Assembly (NCBI RefSeq): GCF_003244315.1
Contig: NZ_QKWH01000012.1
Coordinates: 1 to 64,000, forward strand
DNA length: 64,000 nucleotides
Reading direction: 5' to 3'
Source of the DNA: Xylanimonas oleitrophica
Lineage (GTDB): Bacteria > Actinomycetota > Actinomycetes > Actinomycetales > Cellulomonadaceae
Part shown: positions 63,401-64,000 of the stretch, piece by piece
Position numbering within the stretch: position 1 is the stretch's first letter
Layout: the number at the start of each line of letters is the position of its first letter
Program-made: the position numbers and the translations under genes
Notes under the pieces: generated by a model
What the model was told of the DNA's origin: nothing
What the model saw: only the letters and a program-made list of their open reading frames with translations
Database searches by the model: none

Positions 63401-63760
63401 GTGCCGAGCACGACGACGAGCGCGCGCCCCCGCCGACGGCTGACCGCCGTCGCCTCGGCCCGCGCCGTCGCGCTGGTCCCGACCCTCGGCGCGCTGGCGC
63501 TCGTCGTCCTGGCAGCCACGCCGCTGGGTTCTGCGCACGGCACCCTGGCCCTCCTGCTGGGAGCCGCCGCCTCGGCCGTGACCGCCACCGCCGTCGGGCT
63601 GCTCGCGTCGCTCGCCCTCGCCGTCCTGCTCGTGGCCACCGCGCCACGGGTGGCGCCCCAGGCCGTGGCCCCGCCGCCGTCGCGCCAGCACGACCCCACC
63701 ACGCCAGGCCGCCCACGGCCGCGCGCACCGGGAGCGACGTCGCTCCCGTGCGCCCGCTGA
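63401..63760 (+). CDS. Small hydrophobic protein, function unknown
   Basis: 119 residues from GTG at 63401 with GGAGG 8 nt upstream. A basic N-terminus (SARPRRRLTAVASAR), two hydrophobic helices (VALVPTLGALALVVLAATPLG and VGLLASLALAVLLVATA) and a Pro/Arg-rich, hydrophilic tail. Not recognised. Codon use fits the window but there is no strong family signature, so it could be a chance frame. The 63153-63400 gap before it holds only a CAGCA/TGCTG inverted repeat near 63159-63173 in the cold-shock gene promoter region. Confidence 0.5.
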   Translation: MPSTTTSARPRRRLTAVASARAVALVPTLGALALVVLAATPLGSAHGTLALLLGAAASAVTATAVGLLASLALAVLLVATAPRVAPQAVAPPPSRQHDPTTPGRPRPRAPGATSLPCAR

Positions 63761-63892
63761 CCCCGGCCGCCCTCGGCGACCGGGCACCACGCCCAGGCTC
63801 CACGCCGCCACCACCGACGCCGCAGGCGCGGTCGGCGGCTGTGGCCGCGCACGGGAACACGCGTCCCGTCCCCTCGGCTCCCGGAGTCCCCC

Positions 63893-64000
63893 GTGCACAT
63901 CGCCCCCCTGCTCTTCCCCGCCCCGTCCACCGCCCCGATCGCCGCCGACTCGTTCGTCTCCACCGTCGCGGCCCCGCTGCTGCCCCTGCGCCAGGCCGTC
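63893..64000 (+). CDS. Partial gene running off the window end
   Basis: GTG at 63893 with GGAG 6 nt upstream opens a frame that continues to the last base, 36 codons, reading MHIAPLLFPAPSTAPIAADS and on. The visible part is hydrophobic and Pro/Ala-rich. It is too short to identify. Confidence 0.35.
   Translation, partial: MHIAPLLFPAPSTAPIAADSFVSTVAAPLLPLRQAV

Overview
The window is high-GC DNA (well above 70% G+C by eye) from an actinobacterium, most likely a member of the Micrococcales near Cellulomonas, Isoptericola or Cellulosimicrobium. The signs are a dnaK-grpE-dnaJ-hspR operon with HAIR operators, a protein of the mycothiol-dependent nitroreductase family, an actinobacterial GPP34 protein, a short SRP RNA, a sortase-anchored choice-of-anchor-G protein, and many genes whose start codon lies 6-7 nt after a TANNNT -10 box (leaderless transcripts). 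The genus is inferred, not proven. I saw no phage, IS element, plasmid genes or CRISPR array; the content looks chromosomal and mostly housekeeping.

Layout. 0-4 kb: an ABC exporter and its DesK/LiaS-type two-component system on the minus strand. 4-6 kb: CorA Mg2+ channel preceded by a 13-codon proline-containing leader ORF, then a NUDIX hydrolase. 6-9 kb: sugar kinase and AGE-family epimerase. 9-12.4 kb: dnaX, NUDIX and DUF3592 genes with 4-nt overlaps. 12.5-12.9 kb: a tiny secreted peptide with a long structured leader. 13-16.3 kb: metQ-metN-metI methionine importer with a Cys-rich leader ORF and attenuator-like hairpin. 16.5-18 kb: SRP RNA, tRNA-Ser(GGA), a small conserved protein and a LytR_C protein. 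18-26 kb: xanthine/uracil permease, LLM oxidoreductase, Rv2466c-like thioredoxin-fold protein, TetR regulator, FMN riboswitch plus riboflavin (PnuX-type) transporter, Gfo/Idh/MocA oxidoreductase, GPP34 protein and NUDIX. 26-36 kb: acyl-CoA dehydrogenase, secreted phosphoesterase with a chitin-binding module, envelope proteins, a mannosyltransferase-like membrane protein, a GT4-GT4-SGNH hydrolase operon and a short copper amine oxidase homologue. 36-44 kb: a 1.57-kaa LPxTG surface protein with alternating Ig-like repeats and a large LuxR-type (LAL) ATPase regulator. 44-52.4 kb: macrolide phosphotransferase-like kinase, SDR, a broken ECF sigma gene, tRNA-Ser(CGA), sirtuin, HTTM membrane protein and partner, FAD oxidoreductase, tadA and upp. 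52.5-57.7 kb: a giant ECF sigma factor fused to a zinc-finger anti-sigma module, membrane segments and a huge extracellular region, divergent from a degenerate GGDEF-like gene. 57.9-64 kb: the heat-shock operon, then a protein made of four tandem cold-shock domains, a small membrane protein and the start of an unidentified gene.

The most interesting material is regulatory: peptide leaders before corA and metQ, an FMN riboswitch, HAIR operators, a structured leader before a small secreted peptide, and the one-protein sigma/anti-sigma/sensor. Most long ORFs on the strand opposite to these genes are GC-frame shadows and are left out.
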